64,000 nucleotides of DNA, from NCBI RefSeq assembly GCF_944323605.1, contig NZ_CALUTC010000003.1:1-64000 (forward strand), read 5' to 3'. The position numbers and the translations under genes were made by a program. Shown in pieces: positions 25,888 through 35,605 of this stretch; position 1 is the first letter of the stretch; every line of letters starts with the position of its first letter. The notes under the pieces were generated by a model. The model ran no database searches. It was not told where the DNA came from and was given only the letters and a program-made list of their open reading frames with translations. The DNA comes from an uncultured Campylobacter sp. (GTDB taxonomy: Bacteria > Campylobacterota > Campylobacteria > Campylobacterales > Campylobacteraceae).

Positions 25888-26955
25888 ATGGCATATAAAA
25901 GATACAAAACAAGACAAGTAAAAGTAGGGAATGTTTTAATAGGTGCTGATGCCCCTATTTCAGTGCAGTCTATGTTATTTAGCAAGACTAGAGATATTGA
26001 TGCTTGTTTAGAACAGATAAATAGACTTTATTTTGCTGGTGCTGATATCGTTCGTTTGGCTTGTTTGGATATGGCAGATGCTAGGGCATTAAAAGAGATA
26101 AAAAAGAAAAGCCCATTACCTTTAGTTGTTGATATACATTTTAATCACAATCTAGCTGTGTTTTGTGCTGAATTTATAGATGCAGTTAGGATAAATCCCG
26201 GAAATATCGGCTCTAAAGAAAATATAAAAGAGGTTGTTAAAGCTTGCAAACAAAGGCAAATTCCTATTAGGATAGGCATAAATCACGGTTCCATAGAGAA
26301 ACAGTTTAGCGACAAATACGGATACGGCGTTGATGCTATGATAGAAAGTGCTAAATATAATATCAAGCTTTTAGAGGACTTAGATTTTTTTGATATAAAA
26401 ATTTCTATGAAAACATCAGATGTTCAAAAGACTATAGAAGCTTACGAAAGACTTAGAGAGCTTTGTGATTATCCTTTTCATTTAGGTGTTACGGAAGCTG
26501 GGACTAAATTTCATAGCACAGTAAAAAGCTCAATAGCACTTGGAAATTTACTCTTAAAGGGTATAGGAGATACCATAAGAGTTTCTATGACAGGGGAACT
26601 TGAAGAAGAAATAAGGGTTGCAAGGGCTATCTTACAAGATAGCGGGGTGCAAAAAAGCGGAGTAAATATAATATCCTGCCCCACTTGCGGTAGAATTCAA
26701 AGCGATCTTGTAAAAGCTATAAAAATAGTCGAGGAAAAAACAAAACACATAAAAGAGCCATTAAATATAAGCGTGATGGGCTGTGTTGTAAATGCATTAG
26801 GTGAAGCAAAAGGAGCTGATGTAGCCATAGCTTTTGGAAAAAAACAAGGACTAGTTATAAGACAAGGCGAAGTCGTGGCTAAGCTCAAAGAAGATGAGCT
26901 TGTTGATAGATTTTTGCTTGAAGTTGAAGATGAGCTTAGACTTAGAAACGCCTAG
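25888..26955 (+). CDS. ispG: 4-hydroxy-3-methylbut-2-enyl diphosphate synthase
   Basis: Iron-sulfur enzyme of the non-mevalonate isoprenoid pathway. The 355-residue protein has the GcpE signatures: [20 protein letters not shown] near the N terminus, [11 protein letters not shown], the RINPGNIG motif at about 109-116, and the [4Fe-4S] ligands in [10 protein letters not shown] (two Cys) and SVMGCVVN (third Cys). Length is normal for the bacterial form. It makes precursors for undecaprenyl phosphate (uppS, this window) and the menaquinone side chain. Confidence 0.97.
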   Translation: MAYKRYKTRQVKVGNVLIGADAPISVQSMLFSKTRDIDACLEQINRLYFAGADIVRLACLDMADARALKEIKKKSPLPLVVDIHFNHNLAVFCAEFIDAVRINPGNIGSKENIKEVVKACKQRQIPIRIGINHGSIEKQFSDKYGYGVDAMIESAKYNIKLLEDLDFFDIKISMKTSDVQKTIEAYERLRELCDYPFHLGVTEAGTKFHSTVKSSIALGNLLLKGIGDTIRVSMTGELEEEIRVARAILQDSGVQKSGVNIISCPTCGRIQSDLVKAIKIVEEKTKHIKEPLNISVMGCVVNALGEAKGADVAIAFGKKQGLVIRQGEVVAKLKEDELVDRFLLEVEDELRLRNA

Positions 26956-26978
26956 TTGTTTTTAAATGTGAGATATAT

Positions 26979-28397
26979 ATGTTAAATGATGAATTTTCCA
27001 ATATAGATATAGATATTGAAAAAGCTGTGCTTAGCTCTTGTATGCATAGTGAGGACATTTTAAGCGAGGTAATTACTCAGATAAGTGCTAGTGATTTTAG
27101 CTTAAAGGTTCATAGCGATATATTTGAAGCCTTACTTAGTTGCTATAATGCTGGAGAGCCTTCAGGACTTACTTTTATTAAAAAATACAAAAAGATAGAA
27201 GATGAGGTTTTGCTAGATATTATAGGAACTACTACTCTAGTCGATGTTAGCAAATACTGTGCTTATTTAAAAGAATTATCAACAAAAAGAAAATTGATGA
27301 ATTTTATACATCAAATTCCAAGCAAGATGAATCAAAGCACATCTTTAAGCTTATTGTTAGATGACATAAATAAAAATATATTTAATATAACAAGTAGCGT
27401 AAATTCAAAAGATATAAAAGATGTTAATGTAGTTATAGAAGAGCTTTTAGATGCCTTTAAAAAAATAAAAGAGCAAAAAAAAGGAGATGTTTTAGGTCTT
27501 GACACTGGATTTGATTCTTTAAACAAAATGATAAAGGGCTTTAAAGACGGAGATTTGGTAATAATAGCTGCAAGACCAGGTATGGGAAAAACTAGCATTT
27601 GTTTAAATTTTATAGACAAGGCTCTTAGAAATGAAAATGGAGTTGTGTTTTTTTCTTTAGAAATGCCAGCCGTTCAAATTTTGCAAAGAATGCTTTCTGC
27701 AAGAACTTTAATACCTTTGCAAAAAATAATTACAGGTGATTTGAATGATTTAGAATGGGAAAGAGTGTCAAGTGCTTGTGATGAATACTCAAAAAAGACA
27801 TTTTATGTGTATGATAGCGGATACGCAAGCGTAAGCGATATTTCGGCTGTTCTTAGAAGGTTAAAAAATCAGCATAATAATATAAAATTATGCGTTGTTG
27901 ATTATATAGGATTGATGATGGGTGCTAATTCTAGCAAATTTCAAGATAGGCATTTACAAGTTGCAGAAATTTCAAGAGGTTTAAAGCTTTTAGCAAGAGA
28001 CCTTGAAATGCCTATTATAGCTTTATCCCAGCTAAATAGAAGTCTTGAAAGTAGGTCAAATAAAAGACCTATGTTGAGTGATTTACGTGAAAGTGGAGCT
28101 ATAGAGCAAGATGCTGATACTATACTTTTTGTATATAGAGATGAAATTTATAGAGAGCAAGAAGAAAAGGAAAAGCAAAATAAAGCAAGAGCTGAAGGAA
28201 AAGAGAAAGAATTTGTTTCAAATTTCACTCCAAACCCGATCAAAGAATCAGCAGAGCTTATAGTAGGAAAGAATAGAAACGGTCCAACCGGCACAGTTGA
28301 TCTTATTTTTAACAAAGAATGTTCCACATTCAAAGAAGTGCATAAAGATGTGGATTATATCCCAAAGAGCGTTAGTTCCAATAAGATAGAATTATAA
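26979..28397 (+). CDS. dnaB: Replicative DNA helicase DnaB
   Basis: Hexameric helicase unwinding DNA at the replication fork. The 472-residue protein has the N-terminal DnaB domain (IDIEKAVLSSCM, about 10-21), a linker, and the RecA-like C-terminal domain with Walker A AARPGMGKTS (about residue 205), FSLEMPAVQILQRML, Walker B LCVVDYIGLMMG, and LSQLNRSLESR with LRESGAIEQDAD. The core is uninterrupted, with no intein. It follows ispG by 23 bases and precedes lpxD by 9. No DnaC is present; a possible DciA-type loader is near 62.2 kb. Confidence 0.96.
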   Translation: MLNDEFSNIDIDIEKAVLSSCMHSEDILSEVITQISASDFSLKVHSDIFEALLSCYNAGEPSGLTFIKKYKKIEDEVLLDIIGTTTLVDVSKYCAYLKELSTKRKLMNFIHQIPSKMNQSTSLSLLLDDINKNIFNITSSVNSKDIKDVNVVIEELLDAFKKIKEQKKGDVLGLDTGFDSLNKMIKGFKDGDLVIIAARPGMGKTSICLNFIDKALRNENGVVFFSLEMPAVQILQRMLSARTLIPLQKIITGDLNDLEWERVSSACDEYSKKTFYVYDSGYASVSDISAVLRRLKNQHNNIKLCVVDYIGLMMGANSSKFQDRHLQVAEISRGLKLLARDLEMPIIALSQLNRSLESRSNKRPMLSDLRESGAIEQDADTILFVYRDEIYREQEEKEKQNKARAEGKEKEFVSNFTPNPIKESAELIVGKNRNGPTGTVDLIFNKECSTFKEVHKDVDYIPKSVSSNKIEL

Positions 28398-28406
28398 GGA
28401 GATTAT

Positions 28407-29372
28407 ATGAAACTAAGTGAGATAGCAAATTTTTTAAATCTCGAGTTTAACGCACAAGATATAGAGATAAGAGCTTTAAATTCTCTAACAAAAGCAGGTC
28501 TTGATGAGCTTACTTACTGTGATGGTGATAAAAATGCCAAAAATATCTCACTTTGTGGTGCTGGTGCGATTATAGTTAGCAAAAAGTATGAGAGTTTAGT
28601 TCCAAGAGATATGCAAAAGCTTATAAGTCCTGATCCGCATTTAAGCTTTGCTTATCTTAGCAAAATTTTTGCAAAGCCTTTGATTTCAAGCAAGAATGTA
28701 GAAAATAAGATTGCAAGCACCGCTACAATAATGCCAAATGTTTATATAGGCAAGGGCGTTAATATAGAAAATAATGTTGTAATAATGGCTGGAGCTTATA
28801 TAGGAGATAATGTTTCAATAGGAGAAAACACTATCATACACCCAAATGTTGTTATTTATAATGATAGTAAGATAGGAAAAAGATGCCATTTGCTTGCAAA
28901 TTGCGTTATAGGTAGCGACGGTTTTGGATATGCACATACAAAAAATGGAGAACATTATAAAATTTATCATAATGGCAATGTTATCTTAGAAGATGATGTA
29001 GAAATAGGTGCTTGTACTACGGTTGATAGAGCTGTTTTTGAAAGCACTATTATAAAAAAAGGCACGAAAATTGATAATTTGGTTCAAGTAGGACATAACT
29101 GTGATATAGGTGCAAACTGCATTATAGTAGCACAAACAGGTCTTTCAGGCTCTAGTGAATTAGGAACAAATGTAACTATGGGAGGTCAAAGTGCTACAAG
29201 CGGACATTTAAAGATAGGAGATTTTGCCACTATAGCAGCAAGAGGTGGAGTTAGCAAGAGTTTGGAGGGCGGAAAGGTTTATGGAGGCTTTCCAATAATG
29301 TTACAAAAAGAATGGTTAAGGCTACAAGCAAGGATAGTTTCAGCCTTTAAAAACAAAAATAAAGAATTGTAG
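28407..29372 (+). CDS. lpxD: UDP-3-O-acylglucosamine N-acyltransferase
   Basis: Third step of lipid A synthesis: adds the N-linked hydroxyacyl chain. The 321-residue protein has the LpxD uridine-binding N-terminal domain ([14 protein letters not shown], then [12 protein letters not shown]) and a long left-handed beta-helix of hexapeptide repeats (from about residue 105: [19 protein letters not shown] and onward), with the catalytic-His segment [13 protein letters not shown] and [14 protein letters not shown]. Slightly shorter than the E. coli enzyme (341). The ATG follows AAGGAGATTAT. Confidence 0.95.
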   Translation: MKLSEIANFLNLEFNAQDIEIRALNSLTKAGLDELTYCDGDKNAKNISLCGAGAIIVSKKYESLVPRDMQKLISPDPHLSFAYLSKIFAKPLISSKNVENKIASTATIMPNVYIGKGVNIENNVVIMAGAYIGDNVSIGENTIIHPNVVIYNDSKIGKRCHLLANCVIGSDGFGYAHTKNGEHYKIYHNGNVILEDDVEIGACTTVDRAVFESTIIKKGTKIDNLVQVGHNCDIGANCIIVAQTGLSGSSELGTNVTMGGQSATSGHLKIGDFATIAARGGVSKSLEGGKVYGGFPIMLQKEWLRLQARIVSAFKNKNKEL

Positions 29373-29387
29373 CTAAAGGATTTTCTA

Positions 29388-30677
29388 ATGAGTGTTTCTA
29401 TTGTTATTTTAGCAGCTGGTCTTGGAACTAGAATGAAATCCGAAAAGGCTAAGGTTTTGCAAAAACTTTGTGGTAAGAGTATGATACTTCATATATTAAA
29501 AGAGGCTTTTGATGTTAGCGATGATGTAACTGTAGTGCTTTCACACCAAAAGGATTTAGTCAAAGAATGTATAGATAAAGAATTTCAAAATGTAAATATC
29601 TTAGAGCAGGATTTAAAAAACTACCCAGGAACAGCCGGTGCTTTAAGAGCTTATCAACCAAAATATGAGAAAACTATAGTTTTATGCGGGGATATGCCTT
29701 TGATAAAAAGCTCCTCTTTAAAGCAGATATTAAACAATGATAGCGATTTTTGCGTAGCAGTTTTTGAGGCTAAAGATGCTAAAAGCTATGGTAGGGTAGT
29801 TATACAAAACGATGAGATTAAGAAAATAGTTGAGCTAAAAGACGCAAATGATGAAGAAAGAAATATAAAAATTTGCAATTCCGGAGTTTATGCATTTAAG
29901 AGTGAAATTTTACACAAATTTTTACCTTTGATTTCAAATGAAAATGCTTCCAAAGAATATTATTTAACAGACTTGATTTTATTAGCTAAAAATGACTATA
30001 AAATAAAAGCTACTTTTGTTGAAGAGCTGGAATTTATGGGCGTAAATGATAAATTCGAATTAAGCATAGCAGAAAATTTAATGCAAGAAAGATTCAAAAA
30101 AGAGCTTATGCAAGGTGGAGTTATTATGCATAATCCAAATTCTATTTTTATAAGCTTAGATTCTAGTTTTGAGGGTGAATGTGAAATTTATGAAAATGTT
30201 AGGATAGAGGGTAAAAGCTTTATCAAAAATTCCATTATCAAAAGCTCTTGCGTTATAGAAGATAGTATAGTTATAGATAGTGATGTAGGTCCATTAGCAC
30301 ATTTAAGACCTAACTGTGAGCTTAAAAATACACATATAGGAAATTTTGTAGAATGCAAAAATGCAAAGTTAAATTCAGTGAAAGCAGGGCATTTAAGCTA
30401 TCTTGGAGACTGTGAAATAGATGAAGGGACAAATGTAGGTTGCGGAACTATAACTTGCAACTACGATGGGCTAAAAAAACATAAGACAAAGATAGGTAAA
30501 AATGTTTTCATAGGCTCTGACACACAGTTTGTAGCTCCTGTTGAAGTGCAAGATAATGTCATAATAGCCGCTGGAAGCACAGTTACAAGCAATGTAAAAA
30601 GTGGAGCTTTGTATATAAATAGAGCTGATTCAAAACAAATCGATGATTATTATCATAAAAAATTTGGTAAAAAATGA
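29388..30677 (+). CDS. glmU: Bifunctional GlmU uridylyl/acetyltransferase
   Basis: Makes UDP-N-acetylglucosamine for peptidoglycan and lipid A. The 429-residue protein has the N-terminal pyrophosphorylase motif LAAGLGTRMKSEKAKVLQ at 8-25, LCGDMPLI, then a C-terminal hexapeptide beta-helix ending in the acetyltransferase segment GHLSYLGDCEIDEGTNVGCG and TITCNYDGLKKHKT. Shorter than E. coli GlmU (456) but complete in both domains. It is followed by coaBC with a 4-base ATGA overlap. Recalled as Cj0821, first of a conserved run to Cj0827. Confidence 0.96.
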   Translation: MSVSIVILAAGLGTRMKSEKAKVLQKLCGKSMILHILKEAFDVSDDVTVVLSHQKDLVKECIDKEFQNVNILEQDLKNYPGTAGALRAYQPKYEKTIVLCGDMPLIKSSSLKQILNNDSDFCVAVFEAKDAKSYGRVVIQNDEIKKIVELKDANDEERNIKICNSGVYAFKSEILHKFLPLISNENASKEYYLTDLILLAKNDYKIKATFVEELEFMGVNDKFELSIAENLMQERFKKELMQGGVIMHNPNSIFISLDSSFEGECEIYENVRIEGKSFIKNSIIKSSCVIEDSIVIDSDVGPLAHLRPNCELKNTHIGNFVECKNAKLNSVKAGHLSYLGDCEIDEGTNVGCGTITCNYDGLKKHKTKIGKNVFIGSDTQFVAPVEVQDNVIIAAGSTVTSNVKSGALYINRADSKQIDDYYHKKFGKK

Positions 30678-31831
30678 AAACTGTTTTAATAGCTGTAAGT
30701 GGTAGTATAGCATTTTACAAGTCTTATGAATTGATATCTCTTTTTAAAAAAGAGGGCTTTAAAGTAAAAATTTTGCTTAGTTCATCGGTTTTAAAATTTG
30801 CTTCTAGGCTTAGTTTTGAAGCCCTAGCTGATGATGTTTTGTGCGATGAAAATGAAAACTGGCACAGCGATAAAAATCACATCAAATTTACAAGAGATTG
30901 TGATTTATTGGTTTTTGCACCGGCTACAATAAGTTCTATAAATAAACTAGCACAAGGCATAGCAGACAATCTTTTTATACAAACTTTGATTGCTTCAAAA
31001 GCACCTTTAATCATAGCACCAGCCGCAAATACAGTTATGTTAAATCATTTTAGCACTCAAAATTCTCTAAAGATATTAAAAGAAAATGGAGCTGTTATAA
31101 TTCCTGCAGTTTCAAAAGAACTTGCTTGTAAAGAAGTGGGCGAGGGTGCTTTAGCCGATGTTTTAGATATTTTTTATATCAGTAAAAGAATGCTTTTAAG
31201 AGATGAATTTTTTTGCGATAAAACAGTTTTGATCACAGGTGGTGGAACTAAGGAAAAAATAGACGATGTGAGATGTATAAGCAATTTTTCTAGTGGAAAA
31301 ATGGCTAAAGCCTTGGCTGATGTTTTTTATTTTTTAGGGGCTAAGGTAGTTTTTCTAAGCTCTATAGATTTTCAAACCCCTTACGAGTTAAAAAAATACG
31401 GCAGTTCCTTAGAGCTAAAAGAGCTTATGGATAAATACAAAAATGCTGATTTTTTGTTTATGCTTGCAGCGGTTAGTGATTTTTTGCCACAAAAATTTGA
31501 CGGTAAGATAAAAAAGAATTTGTATAAGAATGGATTTAATTTAGAATTAAAATTAAATAAAGACTTGCTTGTTGATTATAAATTTAAAGGCAAAAAAATA
31601 GCTTTTAAAATGGAAACAGATGAAGCAAATGCTTTAGAAAATGCTAAGAAAAGTTTTGTTGAAAAAAAACTTGATATGCTTTGTTTGAACGTTTTAAGCA
31701 AGAAAAATCCTTGTTTTGACAGCGATTTTAATGAACTTGTTTTGCTATTAAAAGATGATTTTATATCTTTGGGTTATGATAGTAAAATAAACTTAGCATT
31801 TAAGGTGGCACAGGAATGCAAAAAGCTATAA
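30674..31831 (+). CDS. coaBC: Bifunctional phosphopantothenoylcysteine synthetase/decarboxylase
   Basis: Two coenzyme A steps: ligation of cysteine to 4'-phosphopantothenate and decarboxylation to phosphopantetheine. The 385-residue protein has the flavoprotein CoaC half (VLIAVSGSIAFYKSYEL at 4-20, FAPATISSINKLAQGIADN, APAANTVM) and the CoaB half from about 175 (VLITGGGTKEKIDDVR, then NFSSGKMAKALAD). Domains are in the usual order and the length is normal. It overlaps glmU by 4 bases and the next gene by 16. Recalled as Cj0822. Confidence 0.94.
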   Translation: MKTVLIAVSGSIAFYKSYELISLFKKEGFKVKILLSSSVLKFASRLSFEALADDVLCDENENWHSDKNHIKFTRDCDLLVFAPATISSINKLAQGIADNLFIQTLIASKAPLIIAPAANTVMLNHFSTQNSLKILKENGAVIIPAVSKELACKEVGEGALADVLDIFYISKRMLLRDEFFCDKTVLITGGGTKEKIDDVRCISNFSSGKMAKALADVFYFLGAKVVFLSSIDFQTPYELKKYGSSLELKELMDKYKNADFLFMLAAVSDFLPQKFDGKIKKNLYKNGFNLELKLNKDLLVDYKFKGKKIAFKMETDEANALENAKKSFVEKKLDMLCLNVLSKKNPCFDSDFNELVLLLKDDFISLGYDSKINLAFKVAQECKKL

Positions 31832-32439
31832 TAAACGCGGTTTTGCCGGTTCATATGAAGGTTTTAGAGCATATATCCTATAACCGTTATACTTTGCTTT
31901 TAAATAGCAGAAAAATATCTACTAAAAGCTTGATAGAGCTTGAATTAAACGCAGAATACTTAGCTGAAATTTATGAGGGTAAGGGTGGGGTTTTATCCTT
32001 TAAAAATTTATCAAAAAAGCCAAATATCATAAAATACGATGACGGTTTAAATTTGCTTTTAAATTTTTTAGAGGGAAATGTGAATTTTAAAGACTTTGTG
32101 CTTAAAAAGCTTATAGAATCTGAAAATAGCCTTGAATTTAAAATTTATAAAGAAATGCTATTTGCTTTGGCTGAAAATGTTTATCATATTCCCTTTGTTT
32201 ATGAGGATAAAACCTGTTTATTTCAGCTTAGAAAAAGTTCCTTACAGACTGAACTTTATCTTTATTTTTCTGTATTTGGATCTTTAAAATTTATATTTGA
32301 TGATAAGGGACTAAGCCTTTATACACCATTTGCTAAAGTAGCTGCTTTTCTTTCGCCTCGTTTAAAATGCGAAATTTATGAGGATAAGAATTTAAAAGCA
32401 TTGTTTGAATTTAAAAGATTGCTTGATTTTAAGGGTTAG
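31816..32439 (+). CDS. Conserved Campylobacter protein of unknown function
   Basis: I recognise no functional family. The 207-residue product has no signal peptide or membrane helix. The N-terminal part (HMKVLEHISYNRYTLLLNSR, then IELELNAEYLAEIYEGKGGVL) is beta-strand rich, and the C-terminal half has mixed strands with an FSVFGSLKFIFDDKGLSLYT segment. It lies between coaBC and uppS with a 16-base overlap at the start, in the same place as Cj0823. The start is uncertain: the ATG has AGGA almost against it, and ATG at 31855 is possible. Context suggests co-expression with envelope-precursor genes only. Confidence 0.8.
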   Translation: MQKAIINAVLPVHMKVLEHISYNRYTLLLNSRKISTKSLIELELNAEYLAEIYEGKGGVLSFKNLSKKPNIIKYDDGLNLLLNFLEGNVNFKDFVLKKLIESENSLEFKIYKEMLFALAENVYHIPFVYEDKTCLFQLRKSSLQTELYLYFSVFGSLKFIFDDKGLSLYTPFAKVAAFLSPRLKCEIYEDKNLKALFEFKRLLDFKG

Positions 32440-32440
32440 T

Positions 32441-33109
32441 ATGAATGAACTAAAACACCTTGCCGTAGTAATGGATGGAAATAGACGTTGGGCTAAGATA
32501 AATGGATTTTTAGAAAAGCTTGGTTATTCTCAAGGGCTTAAAACCATACAAAGACTTATGGAAGTTTGTATAGATGAAAAGATACCGCAACTTAGCCTTT
32601 TTGCTTTTAGCACTGAAAATTGGGCGAGACCAAAAGATGAAGTGGAGTTTATTTTTTCTTTGCTAGAAAAGACCTTAGATGATAAACTTGATTTATTTAT
32701 AGAAAATGATATTAGAATCCGTATAATAGGAAATTTATCTATGCTTGATAAAAAACTTTTAGACAAGCTTTTGTATGCACAAGAAAAAACTAAAGATTGT
32801 AGTCTTTTGTGTATAAATTTGGCTATAAGTTATGGTGGAAAAGACGAAATAGTCCGCTCTGTTAAAAGATGTATAGAAAAAAATATAGAAATAAATGAAA
32901 AAAATATCTTTGAAAATTTGGATTTACCTTTAGATGTTGATTTGCTTTTAAGAGTAGGCGACGCTAAAAGAATTTCAAATTTTTTACTTTGGCAGTGTGC
33001 TTATGCTGAAATTCATTTTAGCAATACTCTTTTTCCGGGTCTTACAAAGCGAGAATTTAAAAACATTATAAAAGATTTTTATAAAAGAGAAAGAAGATTT
33101 GGCAAATGA
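32441..33109 (+). CDS. uppS: Undecaprenyl diphosphate synthase
   Basis: cis-Prenyltransferase making the C55 lipid carrier for peptidoglycan, LPS and glycans. The 222-residue product starts MNELKHLAVVMDGNRRWAK, with the catalytic Asp in AVVMDGNRRWA, then LSLFAFSTENWARP, and LLLRVGDAKRISNFLLWQ, a form of the RTxGExRxSNFLLWQ signature with Asp-Ala-Lys in place of the usual Gly-Glu stretch. I start at 32441, 1 base after the preceding stop; a longer reading from 32405 would lie inside the neighbour. Recalled as Cj0824. The next gene overlaps by ATGA. Confidence 0.94.
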   Translation: MNELKHLAVVMDGNRRWAKINGFLEKLGYSQGLKTIQRLMEVCIDEKIPQLSLFAFSTENWARPKDEVEFIFSLLEKTLDDKLDLFIENDIRIRIIGNLSMLDKKLLDKLLYAQEKTKDCSLLCINLAISYGGKDEIVRSVKRCIEKNIEINEKNIFENLDLPLDVDLLLRVGDAKRISNFLLWQCAYAEIHFSNTLFPGLTKREFKNIIKDFYKRERRFGK

Positions 33110-33876
33110 CGGTTTTGCTAGTTTTGTTTCTTGGAGCTTGTGTTGGTTCTTTTTTTACGTGCTTGGCAGATAGGATAGCTTTTAAAGAGAGTATTTTTTC
33201 TAGTCGTTCTTTTTGCTTTTCTTGTCGAAAGCAGCTTAAAATTCAGCACATTATTCCTATTTTTTCATATATATTTTTAAGATCTAGGTGTGCTTTTTGC
33301 GGTGCTAGTTTAAGCTCACATCTTTTTTTGTCCGAGCTATTTTGTGCCTTATGTTTTTGCTTTGCTTTATTTTTTTCTCATTCATTTTATGATTTTCTTG
33401 TCTTAGCTTTTATTTTATGCACTCTTTATTGTCTTTCTTTGCTAGATCTAAGACTTAAGGCTGTGCCTGAATTTTTGTTATTTTTTCTCGTCCTTTTATC
33501 TTTTTTATATGCTTTTGTTACTGATTTGTCTTTATTTTCTCTTTTTGAGGATAGTTTTTTTCTTAGATTTTTTATATTTGCTGGATTTGTTTTTTTTATA
33601 AAATTTATATCATCTTTTTTTATAAATTTTAAAAAATACGATGAAAAGCTTGAAAGTATGGGCGAAGCAGATATTTTGGTTTTGGCTAGTATGGCTGGTA
33701 TATTAGGCATTTGGCAAGGTTTTTATATAATGTTTTTGTCGTCTTTACTGGCACTTTGTTTTTTTGTATTCTTAAAACTTTACCATGTTAAAAACTATGA
33801 AATGCCAATGATACCGTTTTTCGCAGTATCTTTTATGATTGTTTTTGTAGGCTCTTTTTATGAGATTAGTTTATAA
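33106..33876 (+). CDS. Type IV prepilin peptidase-like membrane protease
   Basis: Aspartic protease of the PilD/GspO family, expected to process prepilin-like proteins, in Campylobacter probably for natural transformation. The 256-residue protein has FLGACVGSFFTCLADR at the N terminus, two CxxC pairs (Cys37/40, Cys62/65) forming the zinc site, first catalytic Asp in LLDLRLKAVPE (Asp114), and second in GEAD (Asp189). The family consensus there is GxGD, so Ala replaces the second Gly. About seven hydrophobic helices. It overlaps uppS by 4 and the next gene by 17 bases. Recalled as Cj0825. Confidence 0.87.
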   Translation: MTVLLVLFLGACVGSFFTCLADRIAFKESIFSSRSFCFSCRKQLKIQHIIPIFSYIFLRSRCAFCGASLSSHLFLSELFCALCFCFALFFSHSFYDFLVLAFILCTLYCLSLLDLRLKAVPEFLLFFLVLLSFLYAFVTDLSLFSLFEDSFFLRFFIFAGFVFFIKFISSFFINFKKYDEKLESMGEADILVLASMAGILGIWQGFYIMFLSSLLALCFFVFLKLYHVKNYEMPMIPFFAVSFMIVFVGSFYEISL

Positions 33877-34885
33877 ATATATGTTAAATCACTTTTTAAG
33901 CACAACACTATCACTATTTTCTGTGCTTTTTTTGATAGTTTCTATGGTTTTTTTTATACAACTTGCTAGAGTAACATCTAGCATAGAAATTTCTTTTTTA
34001 GATTTTTTAAAATTATATAGCTTTACCATTCCAAGAATCATAATATTTACTTTGCCAATAAGCTTTTTTATTTCTTTGTCTCTTAGTCTTTATAGGCTTT
34101 CAAGAGAGAATGAAAGTATAGTGTGCTTTGCTTTAGGCTGTTCCCCAAAGCTTTTAGCAAATTTCTTTTTAAAGATCTCCGTTCTTGTAAGCTTGATTAT
34201 GCTGCTTGTATCTTTATTTTTCATTCCACTTGCATACTCTTTGCAGAATAATTTTATAGATTACAAGAAGACTCAGGTTAGTTTAAATTTAAAAACCGGA
34301 GAATTCGGGCAGAAATTTCTTGACTGGATGATCTTTATAGAAAAAGAAAGTGATTCTTTGTATGATAATATAATAATGTATCACCCAGCAAATAAAGACT
34401 ACAACAAAGAACAAATGATAGTAGCAAAAAGAGGAGAGATAGTAAGAGATGAGCAGACTATGTCTTTGAATTTGTATGATGGAATGGTTTATGATTTTGA
34501 TAAAAATAATACTTGGCGTGTAGGTCATTTCAATGATATGTCTATAAATACACTTTTAAAAGGCTTTTCATCAAAGGATCAGAATTTTTATCAATATTGG
34601 CAGGATATGAATACAAGCGAAAAAAGAGCAAAAGAATTTGTTATATATGTGCTTATATCTCTTTTTCCAATAGCCTCTACTTATTTTGCTTTATCATTTG
34701 GCTTTGTAACTTATAGATATGAAAAAGGTATAATTTATCCGGGAATTTTTGCCGTTATATCGTTTTATTTTGGCTTTTTGTCCGTCTTTTATAAGCCTCC
34801 ATTTTTATCCATAGTTTTAATATTTGTATTGTTTTTTGTATCCGGTATGTTTTATTTTAAAAAGCATACTCTTAGCAGGTATTAG
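33860..34885 (+). CDS. LptF/LptG family LPS-export permease
   Basis: Inner-membrane subunit of the Lpt ABC exporter that lifts lipooligosaccharide to the outer membrane. The 341-residue product has the family layout: N-terminal helix VYKYMLNHFLSTTLSLFSVL, IPRIIIFTLPISFFISLSLSL, a periplasmic beta-rich domain in the middle (about 130-245), then three C-terminal helices with FPIASTYFALSFGF. It is one half of the pair; whether it is LptF or LptG is not clear from sequence alone. Recalled as Cj0826. msbA in the same window feeds the same pathway. Confidence 0.85.
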   Translation: MRLVYKYMLNHFLSTTLSLFSVLFLIVSMVFFIQLARVTSSIEISFLDFLKLYSFTIPRIIIFTLPISFFISLSLSLYRLSRENESIVCFALGCSPKLLANFFLKISVLVSLIMLLVSLFFIPLAYSLQNNFIDYKKTQVSLNLKTGEFGQKFLDWMIFIEKESDSLYDNIIMYHPANKDYNKEQMIVAKRGEIVRDEQTMSLNLYDGMVYDFDKNNTWRVGHFNDMSINTLLKGFSSKDQNFYQYWQDMNTSEKRAKEFVIYVLISLFPIASTYFALSFGFVTYRYEKGIIYPGIFAVISFYFGFLSVFYKPPFLSIVLIFVLFFVSGMFYFKKHTLSRY

Positions 34886-34886
34886 C

Positions 34887-35603
34887 TTGAAAGCAAAGAT
34901 AATATTATCTTATGATGGTTCTAAATTTTTTGGATCAGCTACGCAGCCTCATAAAAATACAGTCCAAGACGCACTAACAAGAGCTTTAAAGGCTTTTGGG
35001 ATAGATGAAATACCGCTTTTTGCTTCAAGAACTGATAAAGGCGTTCATGCATTAAATGCAGTGGCTTGTGTTAGGCTTAGAGATTGTATTTTTGATTTAG
35101 CTTATTTTAGAGATAGGCTAAATTTTTATCTATATCCTAGTGCTTATATAAAAAAGATAGAACTTGTAAATGATGATTTTGAGGTAAGATTTCACGCAAA
35201 AAAAAGAGAATATATATACATCTTTAACCATAGCAATTTTAATCCATTTTTATCATCTTATCATCTTTTTTATCCAAAAATAAATTTAAGGGAGGCAAAT
35301 GAGCTTTTAGGTTTTTTTGTCGGAAAAAATGATTTTAAATTCTTTCAAAAACAAGGAAAAGAAGATACCGTTAGGACAATGTTTAAAGCTTATGCTTATT
35401 CTTATAAAACTTATACTATTTTCAAGTTTCAAGCAGATGGTTTTTTAAGGGGGCAGATAAGATTGACTGTTAATGCTGTCTTATCTGTTCTTGAAGGCAA
35501 GATAGACAAAGACGACCTTTTAAAACAAATAAAAGGCGAAAAAGTCTCTGTTAGAAAATTGTCTGAAGCTTGCGGACTTTATTTAAATAGAATTTGGTAT
35601 TAA
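34887..35603 (+). CDS. truA: tRNA pseudouridine(38-40) synthase
   Basis: Makes pseudouridine at positions 38-40 of tRNA anticodon arms. The 238-residue protein begins KAKIILSYDGSKFFGSATQ and has the TruA catalytic segment ASRTDKGVHALNAVA (catalytic Asp in RTDKGVHA), then FLRGQIRLTVNAVLSV. I place the start at TTG 34887, 1 base after the previous stop, because the conserved first strand starts there; an upstream ATG (34824) lies inside the previous gene. Recalled as Cj0827. It ends 2 bases before the convergent reductase gene. Confidence 0.93.
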   Translation: MKAKIILSYDGSKFFGSATQPHKNTVQDALTRALKAFGIDEIPLFASRTDKGVHALNAVACVRLRDCIFDLAYFRDRLNFYLYPSAYIKKIELVNDDFEVRFHAKKREYIYIFNHSNFNPFLSSYHLFYPKINLREANELLGFFVGKNDFKFFQKQGKEDTVRTMFKAYAYSYKTYTIFKFQADGFLRGQIRLTVNAVLSVLEGKIDKDDLLKQIKGEKVSVRKLSEACGLYLNRIWY

Positions 35604-35605
35604 TC

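Noticed and set aside
26979-28397. Intein in dnaB
   Set aside because: Walker A and B blocks are uninterrupted and the length is normal.
32405-32440. Longer UppS start at 32405
   Set aside because: It lies in the preceding gene; the conserved N terminus begins at 32441 right after its stop.
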